Shown here: positions 45,720 through 54,477 of the stretch, in pieces
Layout of the letters: each line of letters opens with the position of its first letter
How positions within the stretch are numbered: position 1 is the stretch's first letter
NCBI RefSeq assembly: GCF_005503555.1
Contig: NZ_SCNG01000006.1
Coordinates: 248,001 to 312,000, forward strand
DNA length: 64,000 nt
Direction: 5' to 3'
DNA from: Rudaea sp. 3F27F6
GTDB taxonomy: Bacteria > Pseudomonadota > Gammaproteobacteria > Xanthomonadales > Rhodanobacteraceae
Translations under genes and position numbers: made by a program
Notes under the pieces: model-generated
Database searches by the model: none
What the model was told of the DNA's origin: nothing
What the model saw: only the letters and a program-made list of their open reading frames with translations

Positions 45720-45962
45720 CCGCTCTCACGTATAGTCGCGCCGCCGCATGCAGCTCGCGCAGGTTAGGGGAATCTCCGGCCGAGTCCTGTGCAGGTGGCT
45801 ATCGCCTTCGTCGCGCGCCTCCGTGTCGGTCCGACACGGATGGCCCGGTATTGCGTCGGCGTGGGCAAAGAGCATCCGACTCGGGGCAGCGTGCTTTTCC
45901 GCTTCGGGCGCAGCTCAAAACGGGGAATTTTTTCTGGGCTTGGTTCATTCAGGGGGAACTAC
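45720..45962 (+). other. Long untranslated leader of the Ig-repeat protein gene
   Basis: About 240 nt without a credible ORF before the GTG at 45963. It contains the perfect inverted repeat CCGTGTCGG / CCGACACGG (45821-45829 and 45831-45839), and CCGACTCGGGGCAGCG and CCGCTTCGGGCGCAGC, which can pair into further stems. A possible TATAGT -10 is near 45731. It may be a structured regulatory leader. The preceding gap 45562-45719 has no feature. Confidence 0.4.
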
Positions 45963-48900
45963 GTGAAACGTTTGCTTCAAGGGGCCGTCATACTCGTGTC
46001 GACATGCCTCGCAGCGTCGACGGCGCAGGCCGCGCTTTCAAATGCCGACTTCGAGACCGGCGTCAACAACGAACCGCCGCCATCGTGGACGGTGAAATCT
46101 TTTCTCAACCCGGGCATCACTTTGCCGGTGCGCAGCTTGGCCGACCTGAATTTGCAGGTCGCGATAAACGGACATGCGGCTCCCGCCGCGCTGACGGTCA
46201 CGGCGAGAACCAACGCCGGCAGCCGCTCGCAAACCGACCCGTTGCTCGGCTCCGGCGCCAGTTTCCGCTGGCCGCTGCTCGGACAAGGTGCGGCGGTCAT
46301 CAACCAGAGCGGCAAAAATCAAAACGTCAACGTGCTCGAACAGACCGGAACGATGACGGTCGCCGACGTCGACCCGCACGACGGCCTGATCCATGTGCGT
46401 TTCGCGATCGCGCCGGTGCTGGAAAATCCCGCGCATCTGCCCACCCAACAGCCGTACACCTTCGTCGACATCACCAATCTCACGACGGGCAAGCCGCTCT
46501 ATCGCATGTTCTACGGGCCGGATACGGCTCCGAACTATTGGAAGACATTGAACGTCGGTGGCACCTCGTACGGATATTTGAACTGGGAGCCGATCGACAT
46601 CGCACCGGGCACGCCGGCGCTCAACCTCGGCGATCAAATCAAGGTGACGATCGTCGCCGCGGGATGCTCGCTCGGCAGTCACGTGGGCGAGGTCTACGTC
46701 GATTCCAGTCCCACCGCGTCGGGCAGCAGCAGCTTGTTCATCACGGCCAAGGCGACCGGGACGGTCTCGGCCGCCGGAACGATCACGTACAGTTATTCGT
46801 ACGGCAACTACTCCGCGAATGTCGTCGGCGCGGCAAGCATCGAGATTCCGACGCCTGCCGGCCTCGCCTTCGGCTCGCTTTCCATTTCCGAGAGAGCGAG
46901 CTGTACGACACCGCCCGCGGGCATCGCCGGCACGATCAGTTGCCTTCTCAGCGATCCGTTGGCGGCAGGGGCATTCAAGCCCGGCGCTTTGACGGTCACG
47001 TTCAAGGTGCCATCGACCGCCACGCCGCCGCTCGTCCACACCGACTACACGATATCGGCCGCGGGATTTCCGGCGATCGCCGGGCCGCTCGTGCAGACGG
47101 CGTTTCAACAGACCCTCGCCTTTCCCGCGCAGACACCCGCACAACAGGCGTACGCGAACGGCAGCTTCCAGATCAATCCGCCGGCCGCGAGCGCATCGCC
47201 GAACTCGGGCAATCCGATCGTGTATTCGTCGAAGACGCCCGACGTGTGCACGCTGAGCGGCACCCAGGTGACGATCGTCGGCACCGGTCTTTGCACGATT
47301 GCGGCGAACCAGCCCGGAGACGATTCGCAGTACGAGCCTGCCGCCGAAGTGGCACAGAGCGTGACGATCGGCAACGCACCGGCGATCACGAGCGCCGACG
47401 GCGTGGCCTTCACGGTGGCGAACTTCGCCAGTTTCACCGTGTCGTCCACGGGCGCACCCGTGGCGAGTCTCGCGTTGTCTCCCGACGACACCTTGCCGAA
47501 CGGAATCGCTTTCGCCGACAACGGCGACGGCACGGCGACTCTGTCGGGCACGGCCGCGCCGGGCACCGTCGGCAGCCATGTGCTGCATCTGACTGCGCAC
47601 AACGCGATCGGGGCGGACGCCGCGCAGACGTTCACGCTGTCGATCGAGCCGGCGCCGAGCACGCTCGCGCTGACCGCAGCGCCGACGTCCACCGTGTACG
47701 GGCAGGCGACGACGTTGACGGCCTCGGTGGCCTCGGCGAATTCACAAGCCAGCGGCACGGTGGCTTTCACCGACGCCGGGACGACGCTTCCCGGCTGCGC
47801 CGCGGTCGCGCTATCCGCGGGCCACGCCCAGTGCGCGGTCGCAAGCCTTGCGTCCGGTGCGCATTCGATCAGCGCGACCTATTCGGGCGATGCGAACACG
47901 AGCGGATCGACCGGTCCGACGCCCGCAGCCGTGAGCGTGGCGAAGGCGACGACCGTGGTGAGTGTGGCATCACCCGGATCGATCGCCCTGGGCAGCCCGA
48001 TCAGCATCGGCGCTACGGTCGCCGTCGCTCTCCCAGGCGCAGGCAGTCCGAGCGGCAGGATCGCGATCAGCGACGGGGGCACCGGCACCAGCGACCACTG
48101 CACGATCGTCCTGCCGGCAACGAGTTGCGCACTCGTTCCGAGCAGCGCCGGGGCCAAGACGCTGACCGCCACCTATGTCCCGGACACCGCCGCGGCGGTC
48201 AATTTCAACAGCAGCGACGGCACGGGCAGTCTGACGGTCGACGCGGCTGGCAGCAGTATCGCTTTGACAGCGAGCCGCAATCCGTCGACGTACGGCGAGG
48301 CCGTAACGTTCACCGCCACGGTATCCGCGGCGACGGGCAACCCGACGCCCGGCGGGCACCTCGCCTTCAGCGCGAGCGGCGTGCCGATCGACGGCTGCAG
48401 CGCAGCGATCTTGAACAACGGTGAAGCCATCTGCACGACGGCAACCCTCGCAGTCGGCGCGAACACGATCGCCGCGGCTTATTCGGGTGACACGAACAAC
48501 CTGATGTCGCAAGGCTCGTTGACGCAGACCGTGGAGAAGGCGGCGACGACGCTGAGCATCGTGCCGGCCTCCGCGTCGATCCGCGCGGGAAGCAGTGTGA
48601 GCGTCAGCGCTAACTTGGCGGTGATGCGTCCGGGCACGGGCGTGCCGACCGGAACCATCGGCATAAGCGATGGCGGCGACGCTTCGACCGACCGTTGCAC
48701 GATCGCGTTGCCGGCGGTCTCGTGCATTTTGACGCCGTCGCGATCGGGCAGCCTGACCTTGACCGCAGCTTATGCGGGCGACGCGAACTTCTCTGCGAGC
48801 GGCGCGAACGCGGCCCTCGCGGTCACGCTCAGTACGACTCGTTTGACCCTGACCAGCTCGCCGAACCCGTCGATGCTCGGCCAGGCGGTGACGTTCACCG

Positions 48901-49301
48901 TAACCGCATCCACCGTCGCGCCGAGCGAAGCACCGACGGCCAAAGCGGCGTCGGCATCGGCGGCGAACACAAACGGCCCGACGCCTCAGGCTTCGAGCCC
49001 GCCGACCGGCTCGGTCACGTTCAGCGACAACGGGACGATTTTGGCCATGATCGCGCTGAGCAACGGCGTGGCTTCTTATTCGACGACTGCTCTCGGCCAA
49101 GGCAACCACTCCATCACCGCGAACTACTCGGGCGACGGAAACAGCGCCGCTGCTTCGATCAGTCAAACGCAGCAAGTCAGCGCCGCGCCGGCACCCACGG
49201 TCGCCGCGCCCGCGCTGAACCGGTGGACGATGGGCTTACTCGGTTGCCTGATCGGCGTCGGCGCGTATCGGAATCGAAGGCGGCGCAACGCGCGCGGGTA
49301 G
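45963..49301 (+). CDS. Ig-like repeat surface protein with C-terminal sorting-type tail
   Basis: 1112 residues from GTG 45963 (AGGGGG 6-8 nt upstream; signal peptide KRLLQGAVILVSTCLAASTAQA). The N-terminal region (~25-260) reads like a PEP-CTERM-associated choice-of-anchor domain. Residues ~565-1075 hold about five bacterial Ig-like repeats of ~95 residues (YSGDANT, YSGDTNN, YAGDANF, YSGDGNS markers). The C-terminus APALNRWTMGLLGCLIGVGAYRNRRRRNARG has the three-part pattern (Pro motif, membrane helix, Arg cluster) of IPTL/PEP-CTERM type sorting signals. No sortase homologue is in the window. Probably an exposed adhesin or matrix protein. Confidence 0.85.
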   Translation: MKRLLQGAVILVSTCLAASTAQAALSNADFETGVNNEPPPSWTVKSFLNPGITLPVRSLADLNLQVAINGHAAPAALTVTARTNAGSRSQTDPLLGSGASFRWPLLGQGAAVINQSGKNQNVNVLEQTGTMTVADVDPHDGLIHVRFAIAPVLENPAHLPTQQPYTFVDITNLTTGKPLYRMFYGPDTAPNYWKTLNVGGTSYGYLNWEPIDIAPGTPALNLGDQIKVTIVAAGCSLGSHVGEVYVDSSPTASGSSSLFITAKATGTVSAAGTITYSYSYGNYSANVVGAASIEIPTPAGLAFGSLSISERASCTTPPAGIAGTISCLLSDPLAAGAFKPGALTVTFKVPSTATPPLVHTDYTISAAGFPAIAGPLVQTAFQQTLAFPAQTPAQQAYANGSFQINPPAASASPNSGNPIVYSSKTPDVCTLSGTQVTIVGTGLCTIAANQPGDDSQYEPAAEVAQSVTIGNAPAITSADGVAFTVANFASFTVSSTGAPVASLALSPDDTLPNGIAFADNGDGTATLSGTAAPGTVGSHVLHLTAHNAIGADAAQTFTLSIEPAPSTLALTAAPTSTVYGQATTLTASVASANSQASGTVAFTDAGTTLPGCAAVALSAGHAQCAVASLASGAHSISATYSGDANTSGSTGPTPAAVSVAKATTVVSVASPGSIALGSPISIGATVAVALPGAGSPSGRIAISDGGTGTSDHCTIVLPATSCALVPSSAGAKTLTATYVPDTAAAVNFNSSDGTGSLTVDAAGSSIALTASRNPSTYGEAVTFTATVSAATGNPTPGGHLAFSASGVPIDGCSAAILNNGEAICTTATLAVGANTIAAAYSGDTNNLMSQGSLTQTVEKAATTLSIVPASASIRAGSSVSVSANLAVMRPGTGVPTGTIGISDGGDASTDRCTIALPAVSCILTPSRSGSLTLTAAYAGDANFSASGANAALAVTLSTTRLTLTSSPNPSMLGQAVTFTVTASTVAPSEAPTAKAASASAANTNGPTPQASSPPTGSVTFSDNGTILAMIALSNGVASYSTTALGQGNHSITANYSGDGNSAAASISQTQQVSAAPAPTVAAPALNRWTMGLLGCLIGVGAYRNRRRRNARG

Positions 49302-49386
49302 CGCCACGAAAAACCGGCGCATCGCAAAAAAAGTTCGAGTCGAACAGCAGCGGCGGTCCTGCACCACCGCTGCCGGCGTATTCGGA

Positions 49387-50613
49387 TCAAACCGCAGGAC
49401 ATGCCTCCGTGCGCGGCCGGCGCAACGTAGCGGCGGCCCAGAGATAGATCAGCGTGCCGAGCAGTGCCGTCGTCGCACCGACGTAGCCGGTCGAAGTCCA
49501 GCCCCAGCCCGCCGTGATCGCCATGCCGCCGAGCGCCGGACCGAGCGCGTTCGCCGCGTTGAATGCTGCGTGATGCGAAGCGGCCGCAAGCGTCTGCGCC
49601 TCACCGGCCACGTCCATCAAATGCGTCTGCAGCACCGGACCGAGCGCGCCGAGCATGCCGATCGCCACCGTGATCGGCAGCAGGGTCCACAGCGAACCCG
49701 CCATGAGCGGGAACAACAACAGCATCGCCGCCGCGCCGAGCAGGATCACCGGCACCGCGCGAAAGCGCAGACGGTCGAACAACATGCCGCCGCCGAAGTT
49801 GCCGATCACACCGCCGAGGCCGAAGCCGGCAAGGCCGAGCGGAATCAGCGCCGGCGGCGCCTTCGTCACCTGCAGCATGGTCGGCGCGAGATAGCTGAAT
49901 ACACAGAACAAACCGGAGAAACCGACCGCGCCGATCGCCAGTGCCTGCCATACCGGCAGGCGGTTGAACGCGCGCAACTCGTCGAGCGGATGCTTCGGCG
50001 CTTCGGCGCGGTCGCGCGGCATGAACGCCGCGATCAATACGAGCGTGACCACGGCTACCGCCGACACCATCACGAAGGCCCAGCGCCAGCCGACGGTCTG
50101 CCCCATCCACGTCGCCACCGGATTGCCGACGAGGATCGCGATGGTCAACCCGAACATGGTCAGGCTCACTGCCTTGCCGCGCTCCTCGGGTTTGCTGATC
50201 GCCACCGCGGCAAGCGCGGCAACGCCGAAGTAGGCGCCATGCGGCAGGCCGGCAACGAAGCGCGCCAGCATCATACTCACATAGTCCGGCGCCGAAGCGC
50301 TGGCGAGATTGCCGAGCGCGTAGAAGCCCATCAGCAGGAGCAACAGCGCGCGGCGCGGCAGACGTCCGCCGAGAATCGCCAGCAGCGGCGCACCGACGAC
50401 GACGCCGAGCGCATATGCGCTGATGATGTGGCCGACCTGCGGCTCGGTGACGCCGAAGCTCTTCACCATCTCCGGCATCAGGCCCATCGCGGAAAACTCG
50501 CTGGTGCCGATGGCGAAGCCGCCGAGAGTCAGTGCGGTCAGGATCAAGACGCGATGGCGCGGCGATACGGCCACGGCGGGCACCGCGGCTTGCACAGTAG
50601 AAATCGTTTCCAT
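49387..50613 (-). CDS. MFS transporter, DHA1/AraJ type
   Basis: 408 residues from ATG 50613; a GTG at 50631 is an alternative but lies within the operator. Twelve hydrophobic spans, with the loop 2-3 motif GGRLPRRALLLLLMGFY and AVGFSGLFCVFSYLAPTMLQV midway. The sequence (SEFSAMGLMPEMVKSFGVTEPQVGHIISAYALGVVVGAPLLAILGGR) is that of arabinose/drug efflux MFS members of the AraJ/YdhP type. A perfect palindrome lies over its start region, so expression is probably repressor controlled. Confidence 0.9.
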   Translation of the reverse strand: METISTVQAAVPAVAVSPRHRVLILTALTLGGFAIGTSEFSAMGLMPEMVKSFGVTEPQVGHIISAYALGVVVGAPLLAILGGRLPRRALLLLLMGFYALGNLASASAPDYVSMMLARFVAGLPHGAYFGVAALAAVAISKPEERGKAVSLTMFGLTIAILVGNPVATWMGQTVGWRWAFVMVSAVAVVTLVLIAAFMPRDRAEAPKHPLDELRAFNRLPVWQALAIGAVGFSGLFCVFSYLAPTMLQVTKAPPALIPLGLAGFGLGGVIGNFGGGMLFDRLRFRAVPVILLGAAAMLLLFPLMAGSLWTLLPITVAIGMLGALGPVLQTHLMDVAGEAQTLAAASHHAAFNAANALGPALGGMAITAGWGWTSTGYVGATTALLGTLIYLWAAATLRRPRTEACPAV

Positions 50614-50620
50614 GACGTCA

Positions 50621-50641
50621 TTATGCTGCACAGCAGCATAA
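50621..50641. promoter_or_regulatory. Palindromic operator upstream of the MFS gene
   Basis: TTATGCTGC and GCAGCATAA are perfect 9-bp arms separated by ACA, 8 bp upstream of the MFS start codon. No regulator gene is adjacent that would explain it. Confidence 0.55.
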
Positions 50642-50686
50642 GCCTCAAAGAACTCAACGTGAAAGAAACTTTAAGAAGCCTCGCGA

Positions 50687-50709
50687 TTGCTGACAGAACC
50701 TGTCAGCAA
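50687..50709. promoter_or_regulatory. Second palindrome in the divergent MFS/RhtA-like promoter region
   Basis: TTGCTGACAG and CTGTCAGCAA are perfect 10-bp arms with a 3-nt AAC spacer. Same arm/spacer layout as the element at 50621. It lies 90 bp upstream of the RhtA-like start and could act as operator or as an mRNA hairpin. Confidence 0.45.
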
Positions 50710-50798
50710 CGTGAGAATGCGGGCCCTTTCCCGCGTGACCCGAAGCCGGCAACCCAGGCATCATCCGATTCGCCCCTCTGATCCATTCCGCTCGCCCC

Positions 50799-51686
50799 AT
50801 GTCTGCACGTTCCGGCTCCGCCCCCATTCTCGTCGCCATCGGCGCGCTGCTCGTCGCCATGGTGTCCTACCAGTGCGGTGCAAGCCTGGCCAAGCACCTG
50901 TTCCCGGCGGTCGGCGCGGCCGGGGCGACCGCGTACCGGCTCGGCCTCAGCGCGGTGCTTCTCATACTGCTGCGGCGACCGTGGCGATCGGCGCCGGCGA
51001 AGCCGAATCTGCGCGCGCTCTGGGGCTACGGCCTTGCGATCGGCGTGATGAACCTCGTGTTCTACATGTCGCTGCGCACGATTCCGCTCGGCATCGCCGT
51101 GGCGCTGGAATTCACCGGCCCGCTCGCGCTCGCCTTGTTCCACTCGCGCCGTCTGATCGACTTCGTCTGGGTCGCGCTCGTCGTGGTCGGACTGATCCTG
51201 TTGCTGCCGCTCGGCGACGTAGAAAAATCGCTCGATCCGATCGGCGTCATGTACGCGCTCGCCGCCGGCGTGGGCTGGGCGATCTACATCGTGCTCGGAC
51301 AGAAGGCCGGCGCCGCTTACGGCGCGAACGCCGTCACCCTGGGCACGTCGATCGGCGCACTCGTGGCAATCCCCGCAGGCTTCGCCCAGGCCGGCACGGC
51401 TCTGTTCTCGATCGATCTGCTGCCCTATGCCTTCGGTGTCGCCGTGCTCAGCTCGGCGCTGCCGTACACGCTCGAAATGGTCGCGCTGACGCGCATGCCG
51501 GCGCGCACGTTCAGCACCCTGCTGAGCCTGGAGCCGGCGATCGCCGCGCTCGCCGGCGTGGTGTTGCTGAGCGAACACCTGGGCCCAATGCAATGGCTGG
51601 CAATCGGCGCGATCGTGGTAGCAGCGGCGGGCACGGCGCTGAGCGTGCGTCGTCCCACTACCGCCGACGAACCCGTGCCGAACTAG
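50799..51686 (+). CDS. RhtA-like EamA-family exporter
   Basis: 295 residues, ten membrane spans in two EamA repeats. The arrangement and the segments PVGAAGATAYRLGLSAVLLILLRRPW, GIAVALEFTGPLALALFHSRR and PYTLEMVALTRMPARTFSTLLSLEPAIAALAGVVLLSE match RhtA, the threonine/homoserine exporter. The actual substrate could be another amino acid or small amphiphile. It is divergent from the MFS gene. Confidence 0.88.
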   Translation: MSARSGSAPILVAIGALLVAMVSYQCGASLAKHLFPAVGAAGATAYRLGLSAVLLILLRRPWRSAPAKPNLRALWGYGLAIGVMNLVFYMSLRTIPLGIAVALEFTGPLALALFHSRRLIDFVWVALVVVGLILLLPLGDVEKSLDPIGVMYALAAGVGWAIYIVLGQKAGAAYGANAVTLGTSIGALVAIPAGFAQAGTALFSIDLLPYAFGVAVLSSALPYTLEMVALTRMPARTFSTLLSLEPAIAALAGVVLLSEHLGPMQWLAIGAIVVAAAGTALSVRRPTTADEPVPN

Positions 51687-51698
51687 CTGCGTTTGGCT

Positions 51699-52484
51699 TC
51701 AGCCTTTCTGTCTGGCCGTGGCGAACAGCACATAGCCGGCAATGACGAAGATCGCGAAATACACCAGTGCCGTCGCGTGAATGTCGAATGCCGGCGCCGG
51801 TATTTTGCGCTCGCTGCCCTCGCCGATGTACTGGAGCATGGTCACAGAATAAGGGCTCAAAGAAGCCCAGCGCGTCGACAACATTCCAAGTGTTCCGACC
51901 CAGAGCAGGAAGCCGGCGCCGATCGGCACCATGGCGTTGCGATAGCGCAGCGCGATGGCGTACTGCAATGCCGCGATCGGCAGGCAGCCGGCGATATAGC
52001 CGAAATCGTCGAGCACAAAGTCGCGCCACGGAATCGGGGCGATCGGCATCTGCAAGCCCGGCACGATCACTGCCGGTATCGCTGCGGTCAGCCAAGTCGC
52101 CACGCTGAACAAGGCGACGAACAGCAACAGCATCGACAATATGATCGCGAGTTTGCAGAAATAGATCGTCGCTTTGCTCACCGGCAGCGCGTGTACCTGC
52201 TTCCAGGCGTTGTTGCGAAATTCGATCTGCACGATCAGGCTGGTCGCGAGCACGGCGCCCATCGGCAAGAAGAACACCGCCGAGGATTCCCAGGCGCTGT
52301 GCCATAGCCGCGTCCAATAGTCGGCACTCGCGTGCAACGCCGGCAGCTCGCGATAGCGCAGCAAACGCAGCGCGAGAATGATCGCCGGCGTGAACAATGC
52401 ACCGGCAACAACCATCCACATCGCCAGGCTGCGGCGCTGCTTCAACCACTCGCCGCGCAGTACGTCGAAAAATGTCGCGGTCAT
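51699..52484 (-). CDS. ABC-2 type permease
   Basis: 261 residues with six membrane spans (LAMWMVVAGALFTPAIILAL, SAVFFLPMGAVLATSLIVQI, LAIILSMLLLFVALFSVATWLTA and others). The short cytoplasmic N-terminus (TATFFDVLRGEWLKQRR) is typical of ABC-2 permeases of the lantibiotic-immunity/BcrB type. It overlaps the ATPase stop by 4 bp (ATGA), so the two form one exporter. Substrate unknown. Confidence 0.87.
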   Translation of the reverse strand: MTATFFDVLRGEWLKQRRSLAMWMVVAGALFTPAIILALRLLRYRELPALHASADYWTRLWHSAWESSAVFFLPMGAVLATSLIVQIEFRNNAWKQVHALPVSKATIYFCKLAIILSMLLLFVALFSVATWLTAAIPAVIVPGLQMPIAPIPWRDFVLDDFGYIAGCLPIAALQYAIALRYRNAMVPIGAGFLLWVGTLGMLSTRWASLSPYSVTMLQYIGEGSERKIPAPAFDIHATALVYFAIFVIAGYVLFATARQKG

Positions 52485-53404
52485 GCGGCCTCCTTCACGC
52501 CGACGTCTTCGACCATGCCCATGAAGATGCTTTCGAGGTCACCGCGCACAGCGGCGACTTCGTGGACGCCGATGCCCGCACGCACCACGTCGCGGACAAT
52601 CGCTGCAACAGCCACATCGTCGAGCGCAGGAAGGAGAAGGCCCCGCTCGGTCGACCTTGCACGGCATCCGTGCTGCATCAGGATCGTCGCCGCAGCGCGG
52701 TCGTCACCGGTGCGCAACGCGGTCGATTGCAGTCCGCGCTGGCGCTCGCACAGTTCGCGCAGGGTTCCCTGAAATCTCAATCGGCCGCGATGCAGGATAC
52801 CGACGTGGGTCGCGAGCTTCTCGACCTCCGCGAGCAGATGGCTCGACACGAGCAGGGTGACGCCGCGCTCGCGATTGAGCCGCTGCAGCAGTTCGCGCAT
52901 TTCGACGATGCCGCCCGGATCGAGGCCGTTGGTCGGCTCGTCGAGGATCACGAATTCCGGCTCGTGCAGTATCGCGATGGCGATGCCGAGCCGCTGCTTC
53001 ATGCCGAGCGAAAACTGCGCCGTACGCTTGCGCCCGACATCCGCAAGCCCGACCAGGGCCAGTACGTCGTCGATGCGCTGCCGCGGACAGTGCAGGATTC
53101 GCTGCAAGAGCAACAGATTTTCGCGCGCGCTCAGATGATCGTAGAACGACGGGCTTTCGATCATCGAGCCGACCCGGCGCAGGATCGCGCAGCGGTCGTC
53201 CTGCAGGCGTTTGCCGAAGATTTCGATCTCGCCCTGCTGCTTGGTCAGCAGACCCAGCACCAGCCTGAGCGTCGTGGTCTTGCCGGCGCCGTTTGGGCCG
53301 AGAAAACCGTAGATGCTTCTTTGGGGAACTTGCAGATCGATGCCGTCGAGAACGACATCGTGGCGATAGCGGTATACGAGGTGGCGGGTTTGCAGACAAA
53401 ACAT
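52481..53404 (-). CDS. ABC transporter ATP-binding protein
   Basis: 307 residues. Walker A GPNGAGKTT near 37-45, ABC signature FSLGMKQRL near 133, Walker B FVILDEPTNGLDP near 153-165 and switch His in LLVSSHLL near 190. The C-terminal extension (about 215-307) is that of BcrA-type exporters. It is first in the operon, and its start codon lies only 66 bp from the palindromic operator upstream. Confidence 0.93.
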   Translation of the reverse strand: MFCLQTRHLVYRYRHDVVLDGIDLQVPQRSIYGFLGPNGAGKTTTLRLVLGLLTKQQGEIEIFGKRLQDDRCAILRRVGSMIESPSFYDHLSARENLLLLQRILHCPRQRIDDVLALVGLADVGRKRTAQFSLGMKQRLGIAIAILHEPEFVILDEPTNGLDPGGIVEMRELLQRLNRERGVTLLVSSHLLAEVEKLATHVGILHRGRLRFQGTLRELCERQRGLQSTALRTGDDRAAATILMQHGCRARSTERGLLLPALDDVAVAAIVRDVVRAGIGVHEVAAVRGDLESIFMGMVEDVGVKEAA

Positions 53405-53469
53405 ATGGCGGCCTATGCGCGAGAAGGATGGCTCGCCGGCGGCAGCCGGCGCGGGTTTCGCAAGACAAA

Positions 53470-53490
53470 AATTTAGCTTTGAGTTAAATT
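53470..53490. promoter_or_regulatory. Palindromic operator copy 1 (ABC-proximal)
   Basis: Arms AATTTAGCT and AGTTAAATT with central TTG (CAA on the other strand); one mismatch. Similar in sequence to copy 2 and centred 33 bp from it, that is about three helical turns. Confidence 0.6.
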
Positions 53491-53502
53491 ACTCTCGCAA
53501 AA

Positions 53503-53523
53503 AATTTAAGTCAAACTTAAATT
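53503..53523. promoter_or_regulatory. Palindromic operator copy 2 (DUF2975-proximal)
   Basis: Perfect arms AATTTAAGT and ACTTAAATT with central CAA, ending 12 bp before the DUF2975 start codon. Strongly A+T-rich against a G+C-rich background. Confidence 0.65.
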
Positions 53524-53534
53524 TCGGAGACGCC

Positions 53535-54041
53535 GTGTCACAATCCAGCCTTCCCGCCCCTCTGCGTGCCCGCAGCCGTGCCCTCGCCCGATGGCTGACC
53601 CTGCTGCTCGCGACCCTGAGTTTGTTGCTGTTGGCCGAACGCTTCAGTGCGGCCGGCATTGCGCTCTATCGCAACGACGCCGATGCCGGAACGTTCGGCC
53701 GCTTCGGTGCGCAGTTCGCCGCGGCCATTCCTGAAGCCTGCTATTTGATGGCGCTCTGGTGGATTCGCGCGGCGCTGCTCGAATTTGCCGACGGCGCGTT
53801 CCACACGCCGGTGATCGCCACGGCTCTGCGCAGAGTGGGCGTGACGCTCACGGTCGGCGCCGCAGTCGCGCTGTTTCTCGTGCCCGGCCTGCAGCGCCTA
53901 TTTGGCGCCGGGCCGGGCTATCTGATTGCCTACGACATCGGCAGCGTCGCCCTGTGCGCGCTCGGCTGGTCGCTCGCCATGCTCGCGCAGGTGCTCAAGC
54001 GCGCCGCCGAAGTGCAATCCGAGCTCGACGAGATTTTCTGA
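53535..54041 (+). CDS. DUF2975 membrane protein
   Basis: 168 residues from GTG 53535. Four membrane spans (WLTLLLATLSLLLLAERFSAAGIAL, AAIPEACYLMALWWIRAALL, RVGVTLTVGAAVALFLVPGLQ, YDIGSVALCALGWSLAMLAQ). Its length and the C-terminal coiled segment match DUF2975. DUF2975 genes are typically cotranscribed with a YozG-like HTH regulator, and here they overlap (TGATG). Confidence 0.85.
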   Translation: MSQSSLPAPLRARSRALARWLTLLLATLSLLLLAERFSAAGIALYRNDADAGTFGRFGAQFAAAIPEACYLMALWWIRAALLEFADGAFHTPVIATALRRVGVTLTVGAAVALFLVPGLQRLFGAGPGYLIAYDIGSVALCALGWSLAMLAQVLKRAAEVQSELDEIF

Positions 54042-54286
54042 TGCCCGTCCGAATCACTCTCGATGCGCTGCTCGCACGCAAGGGCCTCAAGGCGAAACAG
54101 GTCGCCGCGCAGATCGGCGTCAGCGAGACCCATCTCTCGCTGTTCCGCTCGGGCAAGGTCCGCGGCGTGCGCTTCGCCACCCTGGCGAAACTCTGCGCAG
54201 TCCTCGAATGCCAGCCGGGCGACCTCATCGCCTACGATGCAGATCCAGCCGATCTGGCCGCGACGGACAGCACTGATGACGATTGA
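54041..54286 (+). CDS. YozG-like Xre-family HTH regulator
   Basis: 81 residues. Canonical Cro/C1 HTH: TLDALLARKGLKAKQVAAQIGVSETHLSLFRSGKVRGVRFATLAKLCAVLECQPGDLIAYD. The ATG overlaps the DUF2975 stop. With the two nearby palindromes, autoregulation and control of the divergent ABC transporter are likely (inference). The 190 bp that follow (54287-54477) hold no gene. Confidence 0.92.
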   Translation: MPVRITLDALLARKGLKAKQVAAQIGVSETHLSLFRSGKVRGVRFATLAKLCAVLECQPGDLIAYDADPADLAATDSTDDD

Positions 54287-54477
54287 ACGCCCTGCGTCGG
54301 CATCGCGGATATCGTTCGCTGCATTGCGGCCCGCGCCGTCCAAGAAGCCGATCCGATCGACCGCGGGAACCATTTTGTCGCCGGCGGAAATGAAACTGCT
54401 CGCGTAATCGCGTAACTTCCACCTGGGCAGGCGAACTTTGCCACCCGATACGACGGCCGAATGAAGGAGCGACACGC

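Noticed and set aside
45789-45962. Upstream in-frame extension of the Ig-repeat protein to 45789
   Set aside because: It would put a non-secretory, Arg-rich stretch in front of a perfect signal peptide; GTG 45963 with AGGGGG upstream is better.
45840-45962. Cyclic-di-GMP-I riboswitch in the adhesin leader
   Set aside because: A GCAAAG motif is present, but the flanking GEMM tetraloop/receptor sequences were not found; kept only as an open question.
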